DNA of 64,000 nt from contig CAITIE010000052.1 of assembly GCA_903892355.1 (NCBI GenBank), positions 124,001 to 188,000 on the forward strand. The letters are read 5' to 3'. Positions 9,223 through 18,478 of this stretch are shown here, piece by piece (position 1 is the first letter of the stretch; every line of letters starts with the position of its first letter). Position numbers and translations under genes: made by a program. The stretch comes from an uncultured Pirellula sp. Its GTDB lineage: Bacteria > Planctomycetota > Planctomycetia > Pirellulales > Pirellulaceae. A model generated the notes under the pieces. It was not told the origin of the DNA. It ran no database searches and was given only the letters and a program-made list of their open reading frames with translations.

Positions 9223-10626
9223 ATGGAACGATCCGACCCGAAGTACGCCGCAGCTGCAAGATTTCTGCTGGATCGCATCAATTACGAAAAGACCGTCGAC
9301 CGGCCTTACGACCAGCAAACTTTTCGACTTGGCAGAATGGTTTTCCTGCTTCAGTGCCTCGAAAACCCACACCTCAGCGCACCCGTGATCCACATCGCGG
9401 GAACCAAGGGAAAAGGCTCGGTCGCCTGGTTGCTGGCGGAAGGACTTCGACGCTCCGGGTTGTCTACCGGTCTCTACACATCCCCCCACCTGGAGTTCCT
9501 CGAGGAGAGGTTCGTAATCAATGGTCAACCAATTTCGCCCGAGAGTTGGGTGAACATGTTGCCGCGTCTCCAGCGGGCAGCCGAGCGCTGCGAAAAGTCC
9601 GAACATGGTACTCCAACCTTTTTTGAACTCACCACAGCCCTCGCTTGGATCCTCTTTCAACACGCCAAAACAGACGTCAACGTGATCGAGGTCGGGTTAG
9701 GAGGTCGCTTGGACAGCACCAATGTATGCACCCCCGCCCTGTCCATGATCACCAGCATTAGCTTTGATCACCAGCAGCAACTGGGAGATACATTGGCAAA
9801 AATCGCATCGGAAAAGGCGGGGATTATTAAGGATGAAGTTCCTGTGATTCACGGCGTCCGCGCTGAGGAAGCTCGCGATGTTATCCGGTGTGTGTCGAAA
9901 AGCCATGGCTCGGATTTGTGGGAGATCGGTGTCGACTTCGATGCCCAAATCACTCCGAATCCACCTCCTAGCAAAAGCCAACTTGAGTTCCTTCGACTCA
10001 CAAACCGGGTGCTCTCGCCCTCGGTCACAAACTACCAGCTAGGCATGCTCGGCCGTCACCAAGGAGACAACGCTGCACTGGTTATCGCAGCATGGCAACG
10101 ACTAATCGCAGATGGTTGGGCTCTTGCTCCCACGGCCGTCCAACAATCCCTCGCCGAAACGCAAGTTCCAGCGCGCGTCGAAATTATTCAGACGTCACCG
10201 ACAATCATCATCGATAGCGCTCACAACGAAGCCTCCATCGACGCTCTTTTAGATACATTGCATTCGTACTTTGATGTCGACCGTCGCACGATCATTTTTG
10301 CGTGCTCCAAAGACAAAAAGTACCGAGAGATGCTTCGAAAGATCCTGCCAAAATGCGACCGATTGATTTTGACCCAGTACCACTCCAATCCTCGTTTTGT
10401 CCCCGTCGAACGCCTTGAGGCACTGGCATCGGAATTGAAATCAGTCCCACCACGGTCCAACGCGCCTGGTTCGAGCACCGGCAGCGAAACCGAACTGTTT
10501 TCAGCGCCAAACATCGACGAAGCGATTCGCTTTGCGACGCAACACACGAGCAAAAACGAACTGCTTTGTATCACCGGTTCTTTTTTCATCGCATCCGAAG
10601 CAAGGCTTCGGTTACTCAAGTCCTAG
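9223..10626 (+). CDS. folC: folylpolyglutamate synthase / dihydrofolate synthase
   Basis: Mur-ligase family enzyme that joins glutamate to dihydropteroate and then extends the polyglutamate tail of folates, in the cytoplasm. It shows RINYEKT near the N-terminus, the P-loop GTKGKGSVA, the Mg/ATP-site segment TSPHLEFLEERFVING, the VIEVGLGGRLDSTN motif, the SEKAGIIK lysine motif (the carbamylated-Lys region), and the C-terminal domain start IIDSAHNEASIDALL. From this ATG it is 467 residues, slightly longer than usual. The frame is open upstream to a GTG at 9118, but those 35 residues resemble nothing; the ATG at 9223 follows GAAAAGAG at a sensible distance. It converges with the sugar operon with 45 bases between stops. 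Confidence 0.94.
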   Translation: MERSDPKYAAAARFLLDRINYEKTVDRPYDQQTFRLGRMVFLLQCLENPHLSAPVIHIAGTKGKGSVAWLLAEGLRRSGLSTGLYTSPHLEFLEERFVINGQPISPESWVNMLPRLQRAAERCEKSEHGTPTFFELTTALAWILFQHAKTDVNVIEVGLGGRLDSTNVCTPALSMITSISFDHQQQLGDTLAKIASEKAGIIKDEVPVIHGVRAEEARDVIRCVSKSHGSDLWEIGVDFDAQITPNPPPSKSQLEFLRLTNRVLSPSVTNYQLGMLGRHQGDNAALVIAAWQRLIADGWALAPTAVQQSLAETQVPARVEIIQTSPTIIIDSAHNEASIDALLDTLHSYFDVDRRTIIFACSKDKKYREMLRKILPKCDRLILTQYHSNPRFVPVERLEALASELKSVPPRSNAPGSSTGSETELFSAPNIDEAIRFATQHTSKNELLCITGSFFIASEARLRLLKS

Positions 10627-10671
10627 GTCGCGCGAGCATCTTAGTCGCGTGATAGCTTCAGATTGTCTATC

Positions 10672-11595
10672 CTAGACTGTTACCTGCAATCGCTGAGCAT
10701 GTTCGAGCATCGTACCGCACCGAAACGAAGATGCCATGGAACTAAGAAAACGCTCTGCCAGTTCCATTTTTTCAGAACCACGAAGGGACATACCTGGGAA
10801 AAAAGCGAGCGACGAGACGTCATCGCAACCAAGGAAATCGAGAGGATGTAGTAAATACGAAGGCTCAACTCGATTCAGTTTGCACCACAACATCGACGTT
10901 CGGAAATAACTGGCCGCCATAAACTTTGAAAAGGTCGCCAAATACATCACGTAGCTGAGATGGATCGGCACCTTGAACCAGGGAAGTGTTGTCACTGGAA
11001 TTTCCTGAAGCGGCCCAAATCGTTCCCAGCAGAATGGACGGATGGAGCCAAATCCTGCCGTCCAATGACCGAACAGCACCTTGCGCTGATCCCGCTCGGT
11101 TCGACTAAGGCGGCTGTGCATAAAGTAATAAGCTCTCGCGAGCGGCCCAAGAAACGTTGGGAATGTGGACGCGTCGTAGATGTAGCCGCGTTCTTTCAAT
11201 GCTTGAAGCACATCATCGGAGTAACTGAATCCTGGTCCGCGAAACCCTTTTGGCTTGACACCCGTTGCCGTTTGGATCGCAGCCTCCGCTCGTTCCAACT
11301 CTTCATCGATTTGGGTACGCGTATAAAGATGTAGCCATGGTTCATGATGGAAGGAATGATTTCCTATCTCATGCCCAGCATCCGCAATCGATCGCAATGC
11401 CTCCTGATTTTCGGGTCGCTCGCAATCTGAGCCGACGATGAAGAATGTGATTTTTAGCTTAAGTCGCTTGAGCAACTCCAGGACTCTCGGTACCACAACA
11501 GGAAAGTAAGTCGGATACGACTCCCAGCCGGGATCACCGTGGGTCTTCATATACGACCATTGATTATCGAGATCCAGCGATAGGCTTGCAAACAT
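10672..11595 (-). CDS. polysaccharide deacetylase family protein
   Basis: Carbohydrate esterase 4 (NodB-homology) domain, 307 residues, expected to remove an N-acetyl or formyl group from a glycan or lipid-linked sugar. It starts with motif 1 (MFASLSLDLDN, the aspartate pair), then motif 2 with the metal histidines (GHEIGNHSFHHEP), then motif 3 (GFRGPGFSYSDDV). The start is set by the family: the frame is open upstream to 11823 but that part overlaps the acetyltransferase gene in another frame, whereas Met at 11595 is 11 bases after that gene's stop. Last gene of the sugar operon. By position an ArnD-like role on an amino-sugar intermediate is possible; the sequence does not prove it. Confidence 0.92.
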   Translation of the reverse strand: MFASLSLDLDNQWSYMKTHGDPGWESYPTYFPVVVPRVLELLKRLKLKITFFIVGSDCERPENQEALRSIADAGHEIGNHSFHHEPWLHLYTRTQIDEELERAEAAIQTATGVKPKGFRGPGFSYSDDVLQALKERGYIYDASTFPTFLGPLARAYYFMHSRLSRTERDQRKVLFGHWTAGFGSIRPFCWERFGPLQEIPVTTLPWFKVPIHLSYVMYLATFSKFMAASYFRTSMLWCKLNRVEPSYLLHPLDFLGCDDVSSLAFFPGMSLRGSEKMELAERFLSSMASSFRCGTMLEHAQRLQVTV

Positions 11596-11606
11596 ACGAC
11601 TTATTC

Positions 11607-12221
11607 TTATTCCAACTCGCGAATCGTTTGCCCCAAACGCTGGTAGCACCTCTGGCAGACATCGCAAACATGCGTCTGCTCCGGTTCGATGGATTCTGAA
11701 AATCGAACAAAAGGAGCCCCGCAGCGGCACACTGCACCAATACTCTTTGCCGGCGAACCTAAAGCCAAATGGAAATCCGGAATATCCGAGGTAACGATCG
11801 CCCCCATTCCGATCATGGCCCATCTTCCGATCGAAAGATTACTGCCGACGACGCATCCAGCTCCGATGGTCGCTCCGGAGCGCACCCGTGTCTGTTCGGT
11901 CGATTCGTCAGGGCCGCTCGGCCGGAGGGCGCTTAAGTCCGAGGTTGCCGCTCGGGGAAAACGATCGTTGGTAAAAATAGTGCCTGCAGCAATCATCACC
12001 CCATCTTCGATTGTGACACCGTTGCAGATATAGACGTTCGAGTTGATCTTGCAGCGATTTCCTATCTTCACGTCATATGCGATGTACGTCTTTCCTCCCA
12101 CGATGCATTCGTCACCTAAGACGGAACCGTGGCGTATATGAACATGATCCCAAACGGAAGTTCCCTTCCCTAGAATGACGCCTTCTTCAACCCGTGCGGT
12201 AGCATGGATCCGATTTGTCAT
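11607..12221 (-). CDS. WlbB/WbpD-like sugar N-acetyltransferase with C-terminal zinc ribbon
   Basis: Left-handed beta-helix acyltransferase. Hexapeptide repeats run from residue 8 to about 160 (ARVEEGVILGKGTSVWDHVHI, then IGNRCKINSNVYICNGVTIEDGV). The fold, the TNDRFPRA segment and the late IPDFHLALGSPAKSIG match the family that N-acetylates the 3-amino group of UDP-sugar acids (WlbB/WbpD). After the helix comes a zinc ribbon with Cys165/Cys167 and Cys186/Cys189 (VCRCG, HVCDVCQRCY). The ATG at 12221 overlaps the stop of the upstream dehydrogenase (ATGA), which fixes the start; an ATG 48 bases further upstream is in the neighbour's coding region. Works with the DegT and Gfo/Idh genes upstream. 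Confidence 0.92.
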   Translation of the reverse strand: MTNRIHATARVEEGVILGKGTSVWDHVHIRHGSVLGDECIVGGKTYIAYDVKIGNRCKINSNVYICNGVTIEDGVMIAAGTIFTNDRFPRAATSDLSALRPSGPDESTEQTRVRSGATIGAGCVVGSNLSIGRWAMIGMGAIVTSDIPDFHLALGSPAKSIGAVCRCGAPFVRFSESIEPEQTHVCDVCQRCYQRLGQTIRELE

Positions 12222-13249
12222 GAAACCACCCGAAGAGTTCGCGACGGATACGCATTCACTTGAACCCAATTATGATGCGTCATCGACTCATAGGCTCCGT
12301 GAATAGCCTCTACCGATGCCAAAGCATCCTCGGATGTGATCAGCAATGGCTCCTCACCGCGAATAGCGAGACAGAAATTATCCAATTGAGATTTGAAGGC
12401 TTGCAACTTGTCATAGCCTGTTCCAATGGTCGTCCACTCACGATCCACATCCCTCTTGTATTTCGACTCCTTCCAGCCGATCAAAATCGTACCGCAGGTG
12501 CCATAGATACTAACCCACCAAGGGGACTGTTTGTTGATGCTCCACGACAGATCCATTGCGGCCAATGCACCTGTATCCGTTTTCGCATGAATGCGGACCG
12601 TGTCCTCAACCGGTATACGTTGGTGCCGGATACCCTCAATCGCTTGAATAGACACCAATGGTCCTAGCAAATATCGCAGGATATCGACCGAGTGTGTTCC
12701 ATTGTCAATCAACACTCCTCCGCCGCTAATCTCGGGATTGCTATTCCATCGCCGAGTCATATCAACATGTCCGGCGAAAGTATTTTCGAAGAGAAGAACA
12801 TCTCCAATCAATCCCGATGTAATCAATTGCTTGGCAAAAACCATGTCGGCTACGTACCGGAACTTGGAAGCCATCGCCAAAATGGTCTTCGATGCGCGGG
12901 CCGTCTCAAACATGGATATCGCTGATTTCAAATCGATCGCGATGGGTTTTTCACACAAAACATGAATACCATTACTAGCCAATTGCTCGCAAATGGCCGG
13001 ATGCGTAGATGGTGGAGTGCATACCAACGCTGCATCGCAATGGCATGTCTGCAGCATAGAATCGATCGAACCAAAAGCGCTGCAACCGTATGCATCGGAA
13101 ACGGCTCGACAAGCGTCCAGTCTGGTATCTACGACGGCAACTAGTTCCGCCATGTCGCTTTTCGAAATGGCTTGTAAATGCGTCTGCGCGATTCCCCCAG
13201 CACCGATCAGTGCGAATCGCAATGGTTGTATGGAAATCGAACTCATCAT
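12218..13249 (-). CDS. Gfo/Idh/MocA family sugar dehydrogenase
   Basis: NAD(P)-dependent oxidoreductase, probably acting on a nucleotide sugar. The Rossmann glycine motif is FALIGAGGIAQTH (residues 12-24), followed by VDTRLDA for cofactor ribose contacts and the family EKP motif (LCEKPIA, Lys101) next to the active site. The C-terminal half has the usual beta-sheet domain with GGGVLIDNGTHSVDILRYL. At 343 residues it is a normal WlbA/WbpB-type length. Lying between the aminotransferase and the N-acetyltransferase, it most likely oxidises C3 of a UDP-sugar acid before transamination. Its stop overlaps the next start by four bases. Met2 at 13246 could also be the start. Confidence 0.93.
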   Translation of the reverse strand: MMSSISIQPLRFALIGAGGIAQTHLQAISKSDMAELVAVVDTRLDACRAVSDAYGCSAFGSIDSMLQTCHCDAALVCTPPSTHPAICEQLASNGIHVLCEKPIAIDLKSAISMFETARASKTILAMASKFRYVADMVFAKQLITSGLIGDVLLFENTFAGHVDMTRRWNSNPEISGGGVLIDNGTHSVDILRYLLGPLVSIQAIEGIRHQRIPVEDTVRIHAKTDTGALAAMDLSWSINKQSPWWVSIYGTCGTILIGWKESKYKRDVDREWTTIGTGYDKLQAFKSQLDNFCLAIRGEEPLLITSEDALASVEAIHGAYESMTHHNWVQVNAYPSRTLRVVS

Positions 13250-13300
13250 ATGGGCAGCTTTTCAAAAAACTCACATGTTGGACTTTGCGTCACGAAACCC

Positions 13301-14542
13301 CTAGGCACCCGATTGCAACAACGCACGCACGCTGTCGCGGATTGCTTTCCCGATGTAGTCAATGTGTCGCGCCTCGTAGCGCTCTGACCATGGTAGAACA
13401 AGAACTCGCGAGAGAGCCTCAAACGTTCCAGGAAATAGTTCAGGGGAGTAATCCAACGCCTCGGGTGCAGCCAAATTGAACGGAAAGCCGCTTGACCCTA
13501 ACGTGCATTGATCTCGAAACACTTGGCATTGAAAAGCAGGTTTTTGAATATATCTCGGCGCGCAAAAAACCCCTTGGTCTCGAAGTAGTTTCCCCAACGC
13601 TACCGTCCCTCCAGGAATCACGGTTGGATCGACATCCAAGCAGTACTTCCAATAGGTGTGTCGGTTCCCCCCTCGGATCGTTGGGGTCGCGATACCCGGA
13701 ACGGACTGGATGTGCTGGGTTAGCTCCTCCGCTGTCGCGATCCGCTGACGAACGCTGAAGTCAAGTTTGTCGAGCTGGGCGAGAGCCACGGCTCCCGTGA
13801 GCTCGTTCATTCGATAATTTGGAGCCAGAAAATAATGGTCTGGATTGGGATCGCCATAACCCCATGCCTTATTGATGAACAGAAACATTCGGCGAGCGAA
13901 ATCATCCCGATCGGATACGACAACCCCTCCCTCACCCGTAGTGATATGCTTCCCTTGCTGAAGCGAAAAACATCCGATATCTCCCAGCGAACCAACCATG
14001 CATCCCTGATATTCCGCAAGGAAAGCCTGAGCGCAGTCCTCGATGACAGGCAACGAATGACGACGTGCCAACTCAAGGATCGCATTCATTTCGCATGGGT
14101 TCCCAAACAGATGGGTAACCATGATCGCCCGGGTTCTTTTCGATATACAACGCTCAATCGATTCGGCGGTTACGTTGTAGGTTCTCGGATCCACATCCGC
14201 AAAACGGGGGACGGCCCCCTGAAAAAGGATTGCGGAAAGCGCTCCCATATCGGTGATGGATGTTGTGATGATCTCCTCACCGGGCTCGGGATTAATCGCA
14301 GCAACCGCAGTGTGCAATGCGGCGGAACCCGACGAACAAGCATGGGCGTGCCCCACATGCATGATCTTTGCGAATTGAATTTCGAACTGCTTGGTAAACT
14401 CACCCTTGGTGCTGGTTAGAGTACCACTCTTCAAAGCCGCGGTAACGGCTGCGATCTCTTCCGTTCCAAAAGTCCTACCGCTCGCATCCTGATCCGACGG
14501 AAGAGGCAGAATTGATAGGTCGTTGGTGGTTGCTATGCTCAT
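13301..14542 (-). CDS. DegT/DnrJ/EryC1/StrS aminotransferase
   Basis: PLP-dependent sugar aminotransferase that converts a keto-sugar nucleotide to the amino sugar. The PLP lysine is Lys198 in CFSLQQGKHITTGEGG, with Asp169 (VIEDCAQA) for the pyridine nitrogen and SSGSAALHTA for phosphate binding. Length 413 is normal. The order aminotransferase, Gfo/Idh dehydrogenase, hexapeptide acetyltransferase matches the core of pathways to 3-acetamido sugars such as the WbpB/WbpE/WbpD set, although the UDP-sugar 6-dehydrogenase is not in this window. Gap to the next gene is 51 bases; same strand and probably one transcript. Confidence 0.95.
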   Translation of the reverse strand: MSIATTNDLSILPLPSDQDASGRTFGTEEIAAVTAALKSGTLTSTKGEFTKQFEIQFAKIMHVGHAHACSSGSAALHTAVAAINPEPGEEIITTSITDMGALSAILFQGAVPRFADVDPRTYNVTAESIERCISKRTRAIMVTHLFGNPCEMNAILELARRHSLPVIEDCAQAFLAEYQGCMVGSLGDIGCFSLQQGKHITTGEGGVVVSDRDDFARRMFLFINKAWGYGDPNPDHYFLAPNYRMNELTGAVALAQLDKLDFSVRQRIATAEELTQHIQSVPGIATPTIRGGNRHTYWKYCLDVDPTVIPGGTVALGKLLRDQGVFCAPRYIQKPAFQCQVFRDQCTLGSSGFPFNLAAPEALDYSPELFPGTFEALSRVLVLPWSERYEARHIDYIGKAIRDSVRALLQSGA

Positions 14543-14679
14543 GGATGTAAATTCTTTGAACAGGCCGAATACGTTTAGTTGAATGTGCGTTTCTCGTTTT
14601 GGCGTCTTGCTTTTTTGGCGGGCTTATCGTTAAGGTTAGGATTCGAAAAGGTCGTACTATGGGGATGCGTTACGATTTA

Positions 14680-15516
14680 TTAGTCGCATTTGTTAGTCGC
14701 GTCGAAAAATCGCTCCCATGCAATCCGTTGGATCAATTGCAGATGCGCCAAAATCACAGGTACGGTTCTCATTTTCGAAAAGCCCGTTTTCCGCGTCGTC
14801 AACGTTGCTGGTGCTTCGCGGATCGATCCACCCTGTTTCTGAATCCACCAAAACATTTCTGCGATCCCAACAAACCCTTGGTTCTTCAGTTGCAGGCCGT
14901 CGAAATCGCAACGTCGATAGATTCGAAAGCAACTGGTAAACGTATGGATCGAGCTCCCAGTCACCGTCCGATAAACACGCGACGCACTCTTGGAAAGAGC
15001 CAGGCGCCATGCCGGCACCCCTTCGACGCGGCCCTCGGGGTGATAAGGAGAAGCCGTGACCATCGACGTCTCGCTATCCATGCATTCCCAAAGCTGAAGC
15101 AATTGGATGGGTGCATAAGTGCAGTCCGCGTCCATCGAAGCGACATACTCTTGGCGAGAAGCCTTGATCCCTGTCAAAATCGCTGCCGCCATCCCACAAT
15201 TACGTTCGTGGAGAACAACCTTCACCCACGGCAATGATGCGAATACCCTGGATAATTCGTCCGCGGTACCATCATTACTCCCATCGTCCACCAAAATGAC
15301 TTCGAGATCGAGATGACCGAAGCATCGCCTGCGGAGGTCCTCGAGTTGAGCCCCTAACGTTTCGAGCCCCTCGATTTCGTTGAAACACGGAACAACCAAG
15401 GTCAATCCTGGAATCGAACGATCGGGCTCGGTCACGGTATCCTGGGTGCATCGAGGTTCAATTTGGACGGCCTGCAAAGAGCGCATAAATCGAGAATAAT
15501 TACCACCTCGGAACAT
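14680..15516 (-). CDS. glycosyltransferase family 2 protein
   Basis: GT-A fold transferase, first gene of the sugar operon. It shows the nucleotide-sugar start LTLVVPCFNEIEGLETL, the VILVDDGSNDGTAD motif, and the metal-binding D-x-D as SMDADCTYAPIQL (Asp129, Asp131). The pattern is close to polyprenyl-phosphate mannosyl/glucosyl transferases (DPM1-like), but there are no C-terminal membrane helices, so it should be a soluble or peripheral enzyme. Substrate and acceptor cannot be read. An internal Met11 at 15486 may be the true start, since the first ten residues are not family-like. Confidence 0.9.
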   Translation of the reverse strand: MFRGGNYSRFMRSLQAVQIEPRCTQDTVTEPDRSIPGLTLVVPCFNEIEGLETLGAQLEDLRRRCFGHLDLEVILVDDGSNDGTADELSRVFASLPWVKVVLHERNCGMAAAILTGIKASRQEYVASMDADCTYAPIQLLQLWECMDSETSMVTASPYHPEGRVEGVPAWRLALSKSASRVYRTVTGSSIHTFTSCFRIYRRCDFDGLQLKNQGFVGIAEMFWWIQKQGGSIREAPATLTTRKTGFSKMRTVPVILAHLQLIQRIAWERFFDATNKCD

Positions 15517-15580
15517 GTAAATCCTTTAAGGAGTCCCTCTTTGGGATGTGGAAATCTCCCACAAAAAGACTCCGCTTAAA

Positions 15581-15607
15581 CCGATTTTTCCGGTTTTTCC
15601 GGTTTTT
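15581..15607. repeat. 9-bp tandem repeat, three copies
   Basis: Three adjacent copies of a CCGRTTTTT unit (one CCGATTTTT, two CCGGTTTTT) in the divergent region between the GT2 gene (minus) and the large membrane protein gene (plus). T-rich on the plus strand. Possibly a slippage tract; no known function. Confidence 0.8.
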
Positions 15608-15700
15608 CCGAATATTGATGGGATCCTGTCCCCCGATCGGCGTCAAAATAAATGGATAACGCCAGATTCTCCCAGGCACCTCGGACAAGGCATAAATTCA

Positions 15701-18181
15701 ATGAGACTAACCTTGAGAACGCTCCTGGCGTATCGAGACGGGGTGCTCGATGCCGTTCACGTTTCGGAGCTGAAACGGAAATTCGAAGAAAGCACGACCG
15801 CGCGATCCATTTCACAAAGGATTGAATCGGGGATTCGCAATCGCAAGTTGCTTACCCTCCCGATCGATGCCAAGGGTTTTGGCGTTGACCCGAATGATGT
15901 TGCAACCTTTCTCGATGGCACCATGCCGTTGGATCGGCTTCCAGACATGGAACGGCAATGCCTTGAAAGCAACTCCCTCTTGGCTGAGGTTGCCGCGTCG
16001 CATCAGATCCTGAGCCGAGCGTTACGGGCAAATACCTCCGTCAGCCAGGAACTGCTTGACCGATTGTTACGAGTAGGAAATACAACCTCAGTGTCGCCTC
16101 TCGCTCAAACTCCCCACGGATCCAAAACGGGGTACGGATCCGAAGCTTTGCGAATAGAAAAAGAATCGGCTCGAACGGCAGAGCCATTCATAGAAGCACC
16201 CGATAGTCGAGTCTCCATCATTCGTCGAGCCGACTCAAATCACACACCTTTAAATGCTCCTAATTTGCACCGACTCAATGTCCCGAACGACCATGTAGCA
16301 CACGAAGCAAGTGCGGCTCCAGCGAGGATTTCAGATTCCGATGCCGAGTTTGGGAGTCCCGCTGACCACGCGCTGTCCGGATCCTTGAGAAGGAACTCAG
16401 GGGTTATCGACGACTTCGTCAACACTGGCATCGAACTTGATAATCAATTGGGTTCGCAAATCCCCGAGTACCTACTCGGCGGCGATAAAAAGGGATTCTC
16501 CGACCTACTGACGATTGCCATCCTGCTCACGCTCTTTATCTTTTCCGTTTGGATGGCGATGGGGCCGCTCGATCAAATTCGAGGACTACTAGTCGCGCAG
16601 ACTCGAACGCTTCCTCCGCAAACCCACGAGCCTTTCCACACACCCGCTTCAGGAACACCCTCGGATTCCCCCCAAGTCAAAGAACGAGAATTGGATGCAG
16701 CAAAAATAGTCGAGCCGACGGCACCTCTCGACAGCCCCGAAACAGTACTGGATTCACCAGAAGACCCCGCGGAGGGAAGCACCGATCGGTTACCTGTAGA
16801 CCGCGCTCCCCAATCCGATCGGCCCAACGACCAGGTCATCAGTCCAACGCGCACGAGCGACTCGAATCTAAGCAGTGCTTTGGGGACTACGGAACCTGTG
16901 GGCACTGCCGGCAGCTTTGCCACTACCACTTGGACTTGGCCAGCTGCATCGAACCCAGAAACTATTCGGTTCCTTTTCGTGAAGGGTAAAAACCAGCCAG
17001 ATTGGTCAATGAAAGCCAACTCCGAAAAAGTCGTTATCCCATCGAGTGACCAAATCACAATCGTTGCTCCTTCATATTGCGAGTTGACGACGAGTTCCAC
17101 GGACCAACGATCAGATTTCCGATGGATCATTTCCGGGGATACCAAAGTGGAATACGTCGACACATCCGAGCAATCACCTCGATTTCGTTTAGCGACTCGA
17201 TTCGCGAAAATCCTTCCATCGGAAAAAAGCCGATCGCTAGAGCTCGAACTCGATTCCGGGATTTTAGTCCTCCATTTTTTATCGAGCCAGAGCGAAGCCT
17301 GCATTCAAACTCGCAGCCAACTTCCCCACACTGCCATCGCAGTACCAGACGCACTCATTGGCCTCGGCGAAGCACGAATCGCTGCAGTGGGTGGAGAATT
17401 GGTAGTGGATTGGAAGCCGAGAAACCTCCTGCCACCCTCGTCGATGGATCCAACATTCACCGAAAAAGCAAATGTCGGTTTAAGCGATGTCGTGTTGAGC
17501 CCGTTCCACGAAGCCGTGATCGCATCGCCCAAGGAAGGTGAAGCCACCTTTTTTACCCTCCAGACCCAGCGTTCCGAATTCCCTTGGTGGTTGGGGGATG
17601 AGCTGGATTTTGGGAATTATCCGAGACTAACACCGATGCAGCAAGCAATGCTGGCCTCGCCAAGCGATTGGATGGACACACTGGACCGATTTGCAAAAAG
17701 CGACGACATCGAGGCTGCTCTAGAAGGATTGTATACGCAGATCCAACTCGGAAAGTACGAGCTATTATTCGGTTCCGACGGAATCTTTCGACGCGCAGAA
17801 CTACAGTCGGAATTGGGTAACCTCCTCGATCATCTACTGACGCAATTTAGAAGCGCGGAGGAGGTAGCAGAGTTCCAAACTCAGTTGAAGGCACACGTCG
17901 GTGAACGCGACGTCGCGGTCATGGAGCTTTTGATTCCTAAAACGAATCGTGAACTCGAATCAGGTTCCGATAAACAACTCGTCGACTATTTGTCGGATTC
18001 CATGATCGACATTCGAGCATTAGCGATCATGCAACTGGAAATGCTCACGGGCGTTACTCATGGTTACCAAGCCACCAATCCTTCGGCAGAGTCGCTACAA
18101 GCATGGAAACGGAGTTTGGCGAAGAAGCAAATACGATCGCGGGGATCAAGCGGCCCCGAGCAGCCCGAACTCAACCAATAA
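15701..18181 (+). CDS. large single-span membrane protein with planctomycete-type N-terminal domain
   Basis: The first ~110 residues (MRLTLRTLLAYRDGVLDAV, then a helical domain ending near LRANTSVSQELLDRLLRVG) match, from memory, a leader domain that recurs in planctomycete proteins and resembles anti-sigma-factor zinc-finger regions without cysteines. A single membrane helix follows at about residues 267-288 (LLTIAILLTLFIFSVWMAMG), so the N-terminus is probably cytoplasmic and the remaining 540 residues external. The external part starts with a Pro/Ser/Thr-rich linker and has no domain I recognise. The frame is open upstream to 15548, but the start is placed at 15701 because the leader begins there. 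Role unknown. Confidence 0.85.
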   Translation: MRLTLRTLLAYRDGVLDAVHVSELKRKFEESTTARSISQRIESGIRNRKLLTLPIDAKGFGVDPNDVATFLDGTMPLDRLPDMERQCLESNSLLAEVAASHQILSRALRANTSVSQELLDRLLRVGNTTSVSPLAQTPHGSKTGYGSEALRIEKESARTAEPFIEAPDSRVSIIRRADSNHTPLNAPNLHRLNVPNDHVAHEASAAPARISDSDAEFGSPADHALSGSLRRNSGVIDDFVNTGIELDNQLGSQIPEYLLGGDKKGFSDLLTIAILLTLFIFSVWMAMGPLDQIRGLLVAQTRTLPPQTHEPFHTPASGTPSDSPQVKERELDAAKIVEPTAPLDSPETVLDSPEDPAEGSTDRLPVDRAPQSDRPNDQVISPTRTSDSNLSSALGTTEPVGTAGSFATTTWTWPAASNPETIRFLFVKGKNQPDWSMKANSEKVVIPSSDQITIVAPSYCELTTSSTDQRSDFRWIISGDTKVEYVDTSEQSPRFRLATRFAKILPSEKSRSLELELDSGILVLHFLSSQSEACIQTRSQLPHTAIAVPDALIGLGEARIAAVGGELVVDWKPRNLLPPSSMDPTFTEKANVGLSDVVLSPFHEAVIASPKEGEATFFTLQTQRSEFPWWLGDELDFGNYPRLTPMQQAMLASPSDWMDTLDRFAKSDDIEAALEGLYTQIQLGKYELLFGSDGIFRRAELQSELGNLLDHLLTQFRSAEEVAEFQTQLKAHVGERDVAVMELLIPKTNRELESGSDKQLVDYLSDSMIDIRALAIMQLEMLTGVTHGYQATNPSAESLQAWKRSLAKKQIRSRGSSGPEQPELNQ

Positions 18182-18478
18182 ACGCAGCAGCTCAAAACTT
18201 TGCTTATTGCAGGCGAGTCTTCCGGTTGGTCCCAATATGTTTCCTGGCAACCATCTAGCCGTGAGCTGTCGATCGCTCTTTTTTGAAGCAATCGCCCTCG
18301 CAAGCCTCCCTCGATCACGAAACGTTTTGTAACGGAAATCCTCAAGTGTTCCGCGAGTCGATATGCGATTTTGATTCTGTGTTTTCCCCGGGGATGGACA
18401 AGTTCGCCGATTTGATTATCGTCTTTTGCAACTTCGATGCGGCCTTCATCACTTCGGAACAAAAAGACTCGAATCAAC
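18182..18478. other. intergenic region upstream of the SDR gene
   Basis: About 300 bases with no gene, tRNA-like fold or clear promoter that I can support. It contains a short T-run (TCTTTTTTG near 18280) without a convincing hairpin before it. Confidence 0.4.

Noticed and set aside
8841-9626. Long plus-strand open frame (261 codons) upstream of and into folC
   Set aside because: It overlaps the well-supported folC in another frame, is rich in Arg/Thr without domain features, and lacks a good ribosome site.
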